DNA of 64,000 bases from Micromonospora noduli. Its GTDB lineage: Bacteria; Actinomycetota; Actinomycetes; Mycobacteriales; Micromonosporaceae. The stretch spans positions 45,740-109,739 of the forward strand of contig NZ_PYAK01000018.1 in assembly GCF_003264365.1 (NCBI RefSeq). Direction: 5' to 3'. Shown piece by piece: positions 24,459 through 33,069 of the stretch (the stretch's first letter is position 1; every line of letters begins with the position of its first letter). Position numbers and translations under genes: made by a program. Below the pieces are notes generated by a model. It ran no database searches. It saw nothing but the letters and a program-made list of their open reading frames with translations, and was not told the DNA's origin.

Positions 24459-25958
24459 TCACTGACGGCTCTCCCTTATCTTCGGCAACAGCGTGCCGTC
24501 GTCACACCGCGCCCTGATCTCGCTCCTGTTGCCCGCGGACAGCAGCACCACCTGGATCTCCTTGACGGGCCCGGCGTTGTAATCCTTGAGGCGGTAGCCG
24601 GTGGCAGGAGCGACGTCGACAACGCGCACCTGATCGCCGGTGCAGAGCACAGTCACCACGCCGCCGAGTGCCCGAAGGGGTGTACCTGGATTCGAGGAGG
24701 TCGGCGCCGACGCGGCGCTGGACGGCTCCGTCGGCTGTTCGGCACTGGGTGACGTTGCAGGGCCAGGGCCGGCCGTCGAACCGGCTCTGGCGGTCGGTTC
24801 AGTCGGCCCAGCAGGTGCGGTCACCGTGCGGCTTGGTCGTGAGACTGGTGTGGGCTCCGCGGACGCCTGCCGGGGAGCAGGTGCCTCAGTGGCAGACACA
24901 TCGAAGGCGGCGTCGGGCGGGGTGGCGCCGTCACGTGTGGCGACCCCGCCCGATCTGCCATCGGCGGGCACGAACTGGGGGAGCAGCAGCGAAATGGCCC
25001 CTGCCGTCACCACGAGAACGGGGATCAACACGGCGTTGGAGATGCGGCGACGCCGACCGGGGGAGGGACCGGCGGTGGTCGGGGCCGACACGGGCGAGAC
25101 GGGCGCTGGCTGCGTCGCCTGTTTCACCCGCCGTTCGGCGTCATCGGTTAAATCGTGCAGGGCCGTGGCCACCTCTGCGGCGTCCGGCCGATCCGCGGGG
25201 TCCCTGGCGAGGCAACGGTCGAGGAGGTGGTGAACCTCGGGGGACACTCCCTCGATGTCAGGCAGCGGTGCCGGATCGACGTACACGTGAGCGGTCAACA
25301 TCTGCGTGGGGGTCTCCGCCGACCACGGCAGCTCATTGGTCAGCGTTCGGTACAGCAACAGTCCGAGCGCGTAGACGTCGGAGGCAGGCAGGACGTTGCC
25401 ACCGGCGAGCCGTTCGGGCGCGAGGTAGGCCGCGGTGCCCAACAGCTGTCCGTCCGCCTCCAGCTCCGGCCGACCGACAGTGGTGGCGATACCGAAATCG
25501 ACCACCTTCACACCGGCTGGCGTCAGCATCACGTTGGACGGCTTGATGTCCCGGTGCACCAGCTTACGATCGTGCGCGGCGGCGAGCGCCTCGGCGACCT
25601 GCGCGCACGTCCGCATCGCGGCGGCTGGCGGCAGCGGACCGGCGGCAAGTCGCTGGGACAGGGTCTGGCCGGGCAGCAGTTCCATCACCACGTACGAGAC
25701 CTGGCGGCCGGCGGCGTCGGTGTGCTCGCCGTAGTCGTACACACTCGTCACGTGCGGGTGCCAGAGGCCGGCTGCGGCCCGGGCCTCGGCCTGGATGCGT
25801 TGTCGTGCACCTCGGGCGGTAGCTTGCGCGCCGGCCAGGACCTTGACCGCCACCGCGCGTTCGAGGACCCGGTCCCACGCCCGCCAGACGGCCGACATGC
25901 CACCAGTACCGAGACGGCTCTCGACCTGATACCTGTCGTCCAATAGATCACCGACCAT
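24459..25958 (-). CDS. PknB-like transmembrane Ser/Thr protein kinase
   Basis: A 499-residue kinase. The catalytic domain (about residues 10-270) has the glycine loop GTGGMS, the Lys in VAVKVL, HRDIKPSN, DFGIA and APERL, so it should be active. A Pro/Arg-rich juxtamembrane stretch leads to one helix (AVLIPVLVVTAGAISLLL, about 325-345), then a Ser/Thr/Ala/Pro-rich extracellular linker. It ends in a small domain of about 65 residues with two Cys (VVTVLCTGDQVRVVDVAPAT and RARCDD). No PASTA repeats are present, so the ligand is unlike that of PknB. GTG 25961 is an alternative start; neither has a clear ribosome site. It is divergent from the LURP-one-like gene. Confidence 0.88.
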   Translation of the reverse strand: MVGDLLDDRYQVESRLGTGGMSAVWRAWDRVLERAVAVKVLAGAQATARGARQRIQAEARAAAGLWHPHVTSVYDYGEHTDAAGRQVSYVVMELLPGQTLSQRLAAGPLPPAAAMRTCAQVAEALAAAHDRKLVHRDIKPSNVMLTPAGVKVVDFGIATTVGRPELEADGQLLGTAAYLAPERLAGGNVLPASDVYALGLLLYRTLTNELPWSAETPTQMLTAHVYVDPAPLPDIEGVSPEVHHLLDRCLARDPADRPDAAEVATALHDLTDDAERRVKQATQPAPVSPVSAPTTAGPSPGRRRRISNAVLIPVLVVTAGAISLLLPQFVPADGRSGGVATRDGATPPDAAFDVSATEAPAPRQASAEPTPVSRPSRTVTAPAGPTEPTARAGSTAGPGPATSPSAEQPTEPSSAASAPTSSNPGTPLRALGGVVTVLCTGDQVRVVDVAPATGYRLKDYNAGPVKEIQVVLLSAGNRSEIRARCDDGTLLPKIRESRQ

Positions 25959-26144
25959 CACTGGGACAGCTTGCCAGAATGGACCCGCAGCGGCATGACG
26001 GTCTACTCCGATGCTGGTCACCGGCCGTCCCCTCGGCTCTACCCGCCTCATCGCCCGGCGCACCTGACCGGACCGGTGAGAGCGGCGGTAAGGGCCGGCC
26101 GTGCTCGGCCGGCACTTCGGTGGGTGGTGGGGGAGAATCGAATC

Positions 26145-26642
26145 ATGTTTGTCATCAAGGAGCGGTTCTTCTCGATCGGCGACGACTTCGACGTGCTCGA
26201 CGAGCACGGCACAAAGGTCTTCCATGTCGACGGCAAGGTGCTCAGCGTCCGCAACAAGGTCGTCATCGAGGACGCGTCCGGCCATGAGGTCGCCACGCTG
26301 CACCGGCACCTCGTGGCGTTGCGTCCCACGTACGAGATCCGGATCGGCGGCGAGAAGGCCGCAGAGGTCCGCAAGAAGCTGCTCACGCCGTTCCGCGACA
26401 AGTTCACCATCGACGTGCCGGGGCCCGACGACCTGGAGATGAAGGGTGACCTGCTCGACCACGAGTACGTGATCGAACGCGGCGGCACCGAGGTGGCCTC
26501 GGTCTCCAAGCGGTGGCTGACGATCCGGGACACCTACGCCGTGCAGGTCACCGCCGGCGTCGACCCGCTGCTCATCATCGGCAGCGTCCTCGCGCTCGAC
26601 CTGGCCATGAACCGCGACAAGAAGAAGAGCGACGACGACTGA
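26145..26642 (+). CDS. LURP-one-related (LOR/tubby-like) protein
   Basis: A 165-residue protein matching the LURP-one-related beta-barrel family: FVIKERFFSIGDDFDVLDEH, FHVDGKVLSVRNKVVIED and a C-terminal hydrophobic helix (VDPLLIIGSVLALDLAMNRD). The fold is related to tubby and phospholipid scramblases, and the bacterial members have no settled function. ATG 26145 has GGGAG about 10 bases upstream, and the first residues match the usual family start. It is transcribed away from the Ser/Thr kinase gene across a 186-base gap, so the two may share regulation. Confidence 0.8.
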   Translation: MFVIKERFFSIGDDFDVLDEHGTKVFHVDGKVLSVRNKVVIEDASGHEVATLHRHLVALRPTYEIRIGGEKAAEVRKKLLTPFRDKFTIDVPGPDDLEMKGDLLDHEYVIERGGTEVASVSKRWLTIRDTYAVQVTAGVDPLLIIGSVLALDLAMNRDKKKSDDD

Positions 26643-26747
26643 CCCCCTGCGGCAGCCGCATTGCTAATGCTCGTGGCCGGGACGATCTGACGCGTTCCCA
26701 CGCCGCGAACAGCCCGTAACCAGGCTGGGCAGGAGCAGCAGGCTGCG

Positions 26748-28097
26748 TTATTGGCTGTGGGGCCGGATGTTGTGGTTGAGGTGGAACACGTTGTGCGGGT
26801 CCCAGTTCGTCTTCAGCGCGGTGAGCCTGGCGAGCTTGGCGGCCGGGTATGCGCGGCGTACCCCGCGTTGCCCCTCGTCGGCAGCGAGCGAGTTGACGTA
26901 GACGCCGTCGGCGTACGGGTCGAGCGCGGCTGAGGCACTGCGAGCCGCTGCCATCCGGATGTCGTCTTCGGATGGCTCGGTCCAGCGGGAGCCGGCGCCG
27001 AACTCGAACATGGTGCCGCGGTGGCTGAACGCGGCGTCGGCATCCGCGACGTCGGCGATGGCGCCGCCGTGCGCCTGTAGGCCGACGTTGGCCAGGTGGG
27101 CGCCGGTGTGCAGGTCCGACTCGCCGCGCAGCAGGAACGCCTCGATCGCGGCGGTGGGGAACTGCCGCAGGTAGTGCGCACTGGAGTACCGGCGGTAGGC
27201 GTGGCCGCCGACGGTGTCGTCGCGTTGTTGCAGTTTCAGGTACGACGGCGTGCTGACCCGTTCGGCGACCGGGCGGCCGAGCGCGCGCAGTGCCGGCAGC
27301 AACCGGTGACCCTGTGCCGGGTCGCCGACCCATACGAAGCCGACGGTGGCGATAGGCCCCCTGGCCGTGCTGTTGACGTCGGCGGTGAAGGTCGCCTGCC
27401 GCGGTGCGACGGCATTAAGGTCCCGCCAGCCTTCGAGCACCGGTACGGCGTCCTCGGCGCGGAAGTCGAATTCGGCGACCAGGGTCCGCGTTCCGGTGCG
27501 GTGCAGTTGGAAATCAAAGTCGGTGACGATGCCGAAGTTGCCGCCCCCGCCGCGCAGGCCCCAGTAGAGGTCGGGGTTCTCGGTTCGGCTCGCGGTCACC
27601 ACCTCCCCGTCCGCGGTGACCATCGTGTAGGAGACGACGTTGTCGCAGGCCAACCCGTGTTGGCGGGCGAGCCAGCCCATGCCGCCGCCGAGGGTCAGGC
27701 CGCCGACCCCGGTGTGCGAGACGTTGCCGGCGGTCGTGGCGAGGCCGTATGGCTGCGACGCCCGGTCGAGTGCGCCGAGCAGCGCGCCGCCCTGGACCCG
27801 GGCGCGTCGCCGGATCGGGTCGACCCGAACGCCGTTCAACGGGGTCAGGTCGATCATCAGGCCGTTCGCGGGGACGGCGAGGCCGGCCACGTTGTGCCCG
27901 CCGCAGCGCACCCCGATCTCCAGGTCGAGTTCGCGGGCCAGGCGCACCGCGGCCACCACGTCGGTGATGCTCGCGACCTGCACGATCATCCGCGGGCGCC
28001 GGTCAATCATGGCGTTCCAGACGGTGCGGGCCGCGTCGTATCCCGGATCACCCTGGGTGAGGAGGTGGCCGTCGAAGCGGGGACTGGTCGTCGTCAT
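26748..28097 (-). CDS. Berberine-bridge-type FAD-dependent oxidoreductase
   Basis: A 449-residue flavoenzyme. The FAD-binding PCMH fold shows RCGGHNVAGLAV, whose His is the site of covalent flavin attachment in this family, and TGVGGLTLGGGMGWLARQHG. The C-terminal BBE motif (ALKTNWDPHNVFHLNHNI) is intact. No export signal is present. Such enzymes oxidise alcohols, sugars or secondary metabolites. The gene is divergent from a MocR-family regulator with only 47 bases between starts, a typical arrangement for a regulator and its target. The substrate cannot be inferred. Confidence 0.88.
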   Translation of the reverse strand: MTTTSPRFDGHLLTQGDPGYDAARTVWNAMIDRRPRMIVQVASITDVVAAVRLARELDLEIGVRCGGHNVAGLAVPANGLMIDLTPLNGVRVDPIRRRARVQGGALLGALDRASQPYGLATTAGNVSHTGVGGLTLGGGMGWLARQHGLACDNVVSYTMVTADGEVVTASRTENPDLYWGLRGGGGNFGIVTDFDFQLHRTGTRTLVAEFDFRAEDAVPVLEGWRDLNAVAPRQATFTADVNSTARGPIATVGFVWVGDPAQGHRLLPALRALGRPVAERVSTPSYLKLQQRDDTVGGHAYRRYSSAHYLRQFPTAAIEAFLLRGESDLHTGAHLANVGLQAHGGAIADVADADAAFSHRGTMFEFGAGSRWTEPSEDDIRMAAARSASAALDPYADGVYVNSLAADEGQRGVRRAYPAAKLARLTALKTNWDPHNVFHLNHNIRPHSQ

Positions 28098-28144
28098 ACG
28101 TCTGAGCCTGGCGGAAAGCGGTACACCCGGTAAGGTCCGATTTC

Positions 28145-29569
28145 ATGGGCCGTACCAGGACCAATTCGAGCACGGCGGAAGACCTGCTCATCCATGTCGA
28201 CCGGTCGGCTGCCGAACCGCTGCATCGGCAGATTGCGGCCTCGATCCGGGGCAGCATCCGGGCCGGCCGATTGCGTCTCGGGACGTCCCTGCCGCCCACC
28301 CGCACCATCGCAGTCGATCTGGGAGTCTCACGCGGCGTCGTGGTCGAGGCCTACCAGCAACTCGTCGCCGAGGGCTACCTCACCAGTCGGGCGGGCGGCT
28401 ATACCAAGGTCGCGGTCGAGCCGGTTCCTCCGTCGGCGGGTCGGCGCGGCGGGGACCGGCCGGCGGCCCGGATCGACTTCGGGTACGGCCGCACCGACGT
28501 GGCGTCATTCCCGCGGGCCGCCTGGCTGCGTTCGGTGCGAACGGTCCTCACCACCACGCCGAACGAACGCTTCGCCTACCTCGATGGGCGTGGCGTACCC
28601 GAACTGCACGCAGCCCTGATCGACTACCTCAGCCGGGTCCGCGGCACATCGGCCCGCCCGGAGAACGTCGTGATCTGCAGTGGCTACGGCCAAGGCGTCG
28701 CGCTGATACTCCAGGTGCTCGCGGCGCGCGGCGCCCGCCGGGTGGCCGTCGAGGACCCGTCCGCGGACGACGACGCCCGCCTCGTCGCGGCCGCCCTCGG
28801 CCTGGACGTGATCGGCGTCCCGGTCGGGCCAGACGGCATCCTCGTCGAGAAGCTCGAACGGACCGACGCGGACGCCGTCGTGCTGACGCCCTCGCACCAG
28901 TGGCCCACCGGCGGCGTCCTGTCGGCCACGGCGCGGGCCCGGGTCATCGGCTGGGCGCAGCGTCGCGGCGCCGTGGTGATCGAGGACGACTACGACGCGG
29001 AGTACCGCTACGACCGCTCGCCGATCGGCGCCATGCAGGGGCTGGCACCCGACTCCGTCGTCTACTGCGGCACAGCGAGCAAGACCCTGGCGCCAGGGCT
29101 GCGTCTCGGGTGGCTGCTTGCGCCGTCACACCTGGTCGACGACATCACGGCGGCCAAGGTACGGGCTGACCGCGGCTCTCCCGTCATCGACCAGCTGACC
29201 TTCGCCGACTTCCTCACCCGCGGCGAGTTCGACCGGCACCTACGGCGCATGCGCCCGGTCTACCGTCGCCGCCGCGACGCACTCCTGGCCGCGCTGCGCG
29301 CACGCCTGCCCGATCTGGAGCCGGTCGGTGTCGCGGCGGGCCAACACGTCGTCACCTGGCTCCCGCACGACCTCGACGAGGCTCCGGTCGTGGCCGCCGC
29401 CGCCCGTCGCGGACTGATCGTGCAGGGCGTCTCCCGGTACCGGCTGAACCCGGCCGGACCCGGCGGGCTGATCTTCGGCTACGCGACCCTCACCGAACGC
29501 CTGATCACCGACGGAGTGGAAGCCCTCGCCGAGGCGGTCGCAGAGGTCCGTGCGCACATCTGCCGCTGA
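28145..29569 (+). CDS. MocR-family (GntR/aminotransferase) transcription regulator
   Basis: A 474-residue fusion. The N-terminal GntR winged helix spans about residues 20-90 (LHRQIAASIRGSIRAGRL, then LGVSRGVVVEAYQQLVAEGY). The rest is a fold-type I aminotransferase domain with the PLP-binding Lys in YCGTASKTLAPGLRLGW and a VVIEDDYDAEYRYDR motif. MocR proteins use PLP, or an amine bound to it, as effector. It is divergent from the FAD oxidoreductase, whose promoter it probably controls. A ribosome site is not obvious within the short 47-base intergenic region. Confidence 0.9.
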   Translation: MGRTRTNSSTAEDLLIHVDRSAAEPLHRQIAASIRGSIRAGRLRLGTSLPPTRTIAVDLGVSRGVVVEAYQQLVAEGYLTSRAGGYTKVAVEPVPPSAGRRGGDRPAARIDFGYGRTDVASFPRAAWLRSVRTVLTTTPNERFAYLDGRGVPELHAALIDYLSRVRGTSARPENVVICSGYGQGVALILQVLAARGARRVAVEDPSADDDARLVAAALGLDVIGVPVGPDGILVEKLERTDADAVVLTPSHQWPTGGVLSATARARVIGWAQRRGAVVIEDDYDAEYRYDRSPIGAMQGLAPDSVVYCGTASKTLAPGLRLGWLLAPSHLVDDITAAKVRADRGSPVIDQLTFADFLTRGEFDRHLRRMRPVYRRRRDALLAALRARLPDLEPVGVAAGQHVVTWLPHDLDEAPVVAAAARRGLIVQGVSRYRLNPAGPGGLIFGYATLTERLITDGVEALAEAVAEVRAHICR

Positions 29570-29616
29570 CGGTGCCCATGGTCCAAAGGGTGCGGCTGGA
29601 GGCCTGAGCAACCTGG

Positions 29617-30822
29617 TCATCTCGCCGCGGCGGTTGGCTGCCAACTGATCCGTTCATAGCAGACCAGGGCGATCAAGATGATGGCGACCAGAGCGAGGGC
29701 GGCGAGGGCAGGAAGGTTTCGGGCGACGGGCAGCAGCGCGAGGATGCTGCCGGTAGCGACGATCGGGGCGAGTGGGGCATGCCGCACGGTGAGTTGAAGA
29801 AACAGGGCCCGACCAATGAGGTAGAGCGCCGGGCCGCCGAACAGAACCGCGGTCGAGGTCCAGCCCAGCGGGGTCCCAGCGGGGTGCTGGAGTGGGTCGT
29901 GGGTCATGTGGGCGAGGACCACCTCGATGCCGAGGGCCAAGTAGATGATCCCGGCGATGAGCACGAAGTGAGTCAGGCTGTAGGCGATGCTGCCGGTCCG
30001 AGTCCGGTCCGCGACGGGGATCCGAGACAGGGCTTGTCCGGCAGGTGCGGCGGCGTTTTCGAAGTACAGCCACCACAGGGCCAGCGCCGTGGCCAGGGCG
30101 AGCAGTGCGGCGATCAGGACCGGCCCATGAGTGACCGCCGAGCCGGCGCCGACGCCCACCGAGATCAGCGACTCACCCAGAGCAATGATGACGATCAGTC
30201 CGTGCCGCTCGGCGAAATGGCTGGGGCTGGGCAACGGAGCGCGTCCGGCCGACACCGCGATGAACAGTCCGCCGACGCAGTCGATGAGGAACGCTGCGGC
30301 CCACAACAGCGTCTGCGTTGTGCCGCCGAGCACCGCGCCGAGCAGCAGCGCAGGCAAGCCCACCGAGATCGGGATGACCCGGAGGCGCAGTGAAGCGCGT
30401 AACCGCGCGTTACCGGCCGATATGTGCCAGACAAGGGCCAGATATACCGCCCGGATGACGATGTAGACGACGGCCAAAGTCATGGGCGCGGCCAGTGACT
30501 GGTTGTCGTACCGCCACGCCTCGGGAAGTACCAAGGCGGCCACGAACATCGCGGCCATCACAGCGGCGTTTCCGGCGCGGATCAGGCCCACGTCGGCACG
30601 GACCTGGTTGGCCAGCCAAGCGTAGTTGGTGAACGGCCACCACAGCAGTAGCAGGAGCACAAGGCTATGGAGCAGCCCGAGTGGCGTCGGCGACTGTGCC
30701 GTGAACGTCGCCACCCGGATGAAGGCGAACACGAACACCAGGTCGAAGAACACCTCGAACGGCGTTGTCCGATGGGTCGCCTCGGTCCGCGGGGGCGGCC
30801 CGGCTCGGAATATATGCCTCAT
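29617..30822 (-). CDS. LtrA-like (low temperature requirement) membrane protein
   Basis: A 401-residue protein with about ten to twelve hydrophobic helices. It begins MRHIFRAGPPPRTEATHRTT, followed by PFEVFFDLVFVFAFIRVA, the family signature (FExFFDLVFVxA), and includes AERHGLIVIIALGESLISVG. LtrA was named from a Listeria cold-growth mutant; its biochemical role is unknown. The ATG at 30822 is preferred because homologues begin just before the signature; M24 of the longer frame (ATG 30846) is an alternative. It is convergent with the MocR gene. Confidence 0.82.
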   Translation of the reverse strand: MRHIFRAGPPPRTEATHRTTPFEVFFDLVFVFAFIRVATFTAQSPTPLGLLHSLVLLLLLWWPFTNYAWLANQVRADVGLIRAGNAAVMAAMFVAALVLPEAWRYDNQSLAAPMTLAVVYIVIRAVYLALVWHISAGNARLRASLRLRVIPISVGLPALLLGAVLGGTTQTLLWAAAFLIDCVGGLFIAVSAGRAPLPSPSHFAERHGLIVIIALGESLISVGVGAGSAVTHGPVLIAALLALATALALWWLYFENAAAPAGQALSRIPVADRTRTGSIAYSLTHFVLIAGIIYLALGIEVVLAHMTHDPLQHPAGTPLGWTSTAVLFGGPALYLIGRALFLQLTVRHAPLAPIVATGSILALLPVARNLPALAALALVAIILIALVCYERISWQPTAAAR

Positions 30823-31120
30823 GGACCAATCTTGTTCGCCCGACATCCGGCGGGACCCGGGTTCAACACTTAAACCCGGCAGCCGCCGCTTGCAATGATG
30901 GATGGGCTTCGTCACGCCTGTCGCTTCGTACCGGTCGATTTCATTTCGGCGAGCGGTTGCTGCTGAGGCGAGGGTTGGTCGAGTGGGGCGGACCGGCGCG
31001 CATTCCGTGGATGATCTCGCCGCGAGCTATACGCTTCCTGAGTCAGGTAGGCCCGCCGGGTCAGACCGGGCACCTACTCGTGGAACGGCTCCCGCCCAGT
31101 GCCCTTGCCGTTGTGACCTA
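30823..31120. other. Intergenic, no gene recognised
   Basis: This divergent gap of about 300 bases between the LtrA-like and AhpD-like genes has no frame with a ribosome site and plausible composition. The final bases (GAGGAAG at 31121-31127) belong to the next gene's start region. Confidence 0.5.
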
Positions 31121-31134
31121 GAGGAAGTCGTCTC

Positions 31135-31617
31135 TTGGATACCAGGATCCAGAACGTCCGACTGGACGCCACGTCGAACGAGCAGCTCATGGCCCTGGCG
31201 AACGCCGGGGCCGCGGCTTTCGGCCATACCGCCAAACTTCAGGTGGACCAGGCCCTGGCCCAGCTTCTGCGGCTACGCGTCGCGCAGATCAACAATTGCA
31301 GCTACTGCCTTCTGGTGCACCACGCCGCTGCCCGTACCGCCGAAATTCCGCCGTCCAAGGTCGAGACCCTCACCGCGTGGTGGGAGACGCACCTGTTCAC
31401 CGAGGAGGAGCGAGCCGCGCTGGCGTACACCGAGGCCTTGACCCGAGCCGCTGACGCCACTGTCAACAACCGGGTCCAGGAGGCGCACGACAGGATGACC
31501 ACGCACTTCACGGCGGAGGAGATCCTGGAAATCGTGGCCGTAGTGATCAATATGAACATCTGGACGCGGCTCAAGCTCGCCGAGGGTGCCATGCCCACGA
31601 TGGCGCCGTCCGTGTGA
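31135..31617 (+). CDS. AhpD/carboxymuconolactone-decarboxylase-like protein
   Basis: A 160-residue protein. The start is TTG 31135, with GAGGAAG 7 bases upstream. The helical AhpD-like core carries the redox motif NNCSYCLLVHH (CxxCxxxH, about residues 60-70), which in AhpD reduces lipoyl-linked peroxidase partners or peroxide. The second half (WWETHLFTEEERAALAYTEA) matches the CMD family. It probably acts in peroxide or organic hydroperoxide defence. No peroxiredoxin gene is adjacent, and the downstream ferritin-like gene is separated by 380 bases. Confidence 0.85.
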   Translation: MDTRIQNVRLDATSNEQLMALANAGAAAFGHTAKLQVDQALAQLLRLRVAQINNCSYCLLVHHAAARTAEIPPSKVETLTAWWETHLFTEEERAALAYTEALTRAADATVNNRVQEAHDRMTTHFTAEEILEIVAVVINMNIWTRLKLAEGAMPTMAPSV

Positions 31618-31997
31618 GTTGATACCCGGCAATGTCATTTGATGTCGTTCCGGATCGACGAGTTCTTCAGCGCCGCGCGTCGTTCCCTGCCATCGCGTGG
31701 TCCGGTCAGACGCCACGATAGGGGAGCGAACGCCCTGGCCGAGAAGAAGAGGACAGGGTGAGCCTGGGAGGCCAGAACCGCCGATGGGTAGTTTCCGGAC
31801 ATTGGGAGCCGCGCAGCACCCGACGTAGGTTGACGACCGTTCGCGCTCGGTTGCAGGGTCGACCGCGCGGAGCGTAGTCGAAGCACGATCCGCCCCGTAC
31901 CGCCTTTCAGCAAACAATTCCTGAGGTTCGTCCGCCCAACTAACGTGAGTGTCATCCATTCCAGTCAGGCCGGCCGGCACGGACAGCTAGGACCTGG
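31618..31997. other. Intergenic, no gene recognised
   Basis: These 380 bases have a lower GC content than the flanks in places and no frame with both a ribosome site and credible protein on either strand. A - strand frame ending at 31635 is open but starts without a Shine-Dalgarno sequence. The promoter of the ferritin-like gene is expected near the end of this stretch. Confidence 0.5.
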
Positions 31998-32924
31998 ATG
32001 CACCGAAACGGAGGCGGCATGGACAACTGGTTCATCTCAGAGGCGGTGTCACGCAGTGCGGAATCCGAAACGGATCGGCGAAGGCTCGCGGCTTTGGTGG
32101 ATCCAGGGGTGTGCAGTGCCGACCCGGCGGGTGGTGGCTCGCCGAGCGACGCGGCTATCCTCAACTTCGCGCTCAATCTCGAGTATCTCGAAGCAGAATT
32201 CTATCTCCGCGCGACGACGGGATCCGGGCTTCCCGACGAGATGACTACCGGCACCGGGGTGCGCGGCGAGGTGTCCGGTGGACGTTCAGTCAACTTCAGC
32301 AGCAACTTTGTGCAGAGGTTCGCGAAGGAGATCGCCTCCGACGAGATGCAGCACGTGGCCTTCTTGCGATCCGCGCTCGGCGATGCCGCCGTTGCTCGTC
32401 CCGCGATTTCGTTGGACGCGAGCTTCACTGCGGCGGCAACTGCCGCTGGTCTGGTCAAACAAGGCGAAAGCTTTGACCCGTACGCGAACGACCTCAACTT
32501 TCTGTTCGCGGCGTTTCTCTTCGAAGACGTCGGAGTGTCGGCGTTCAAAGGTTCCGCGTCACTGCTGTCGAACAAAACGTATCTTGATGCGGCAGCCGGC
32601 CTGCTGGCCACCGAGGCATACCACGCGGGGATTGTGCGGTCCGCGCTCTACAGCGCCGGGCTCGCCAACGACACAGTATTTGACTCGGTACAGAAGATCT
32701 CCGAAGCGCGCAACAGTCTTGATGGTCCGGCGGACGACGACCAGGGTGTCGGAACGGCGGCGGACCCCAATTTCATCCCGACGGATGAAAATGGGATGTG
32801 CTACGGCCGATCGGCCCAGTCCGTCTTGAACATCGTGTACCTGAGCCCCACCTCGGCGGCTTCGGGTGGCTTCTACCCAGCCGGCGTGAACGGCGAAATC
32901 GCGGTGAGCGCCGGAACGGCCTGA
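31998..32924 (+). CDS. Ferritin-like domain protein (Rds1/PCC13-62 type)
   Basis: A 308-residue protein with a four-helix ferritin_2 domain. Metal-ligand-like pairs occur at ALNLEYLEAEFYLRA, KEIASDEMQHVAFLRSALGD, LFEDVGVSAFKG and TEAYHAGIVRSALY. No signal peptide or twin-Arg motif is visible. Plant members are desiccation-related and fungal ones stress-related; the bacterial role is not settled. Two starts are close: ATG 31998 (AGGA 5 bases before) and ATG 32019 (GGAGG 4 bases before). A strong intrinsic terminator follows. Codon use is slightly less GC-biased than in neighbouring genes. Confidence 0.8.
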   Translation: MHRNGGGMDNWFISEAVSRSAESETDRRRLAALVDPGVCSADPAGGGSPSDAAILNFALNLEYLEAEFYLRATTGSGLPDEMTTGTGVRGEVSGGRSVNFSSNFVQRFAKEIASDEMQHVAFLRSALGDAAVARPAISLDASFTAAATAAGLVKQGESFDPYANDLNFLFAAFLFEDVGVSAFKGSASLLSNKTYLDAAAGLLATEAYHAGIVRSALYSAGLANDTVFDSVQKISEARNSLDGPADDDQGVGTAADPNFIPTDENGMCYGRSAQSVLNIVYLSPTSAASGGFYPAGVNGEIAVSAGTA

Positions 32925-32956
32925 GTGTCCATTTGCTCAGGGCTCCTCCCTTGAGG

Positions 32957-32994
32957 AAGCCCACAGTGTCTCCGGTCTGACGGTGGGCTTTTGT
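32957..32994 (+). terminator. Intrinsic terminator of ferritin-like gene
   Basis: AAGCCCAC (32957-32964) pairs perfectly with GTGGGCTT (32983-32990) and the stem runs into TTTT, a classical rho-independent signal 33 bases after the stop codon. Confidence 0.8.
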
Positions 32995-33069
32995 GCCTGG
33001 CGCCGAACGCCCGACGGCCGCTCCCCGTGCTTGGCGAGCGGCCGTCGGTACCTTCGCTCCAGTTGCCGT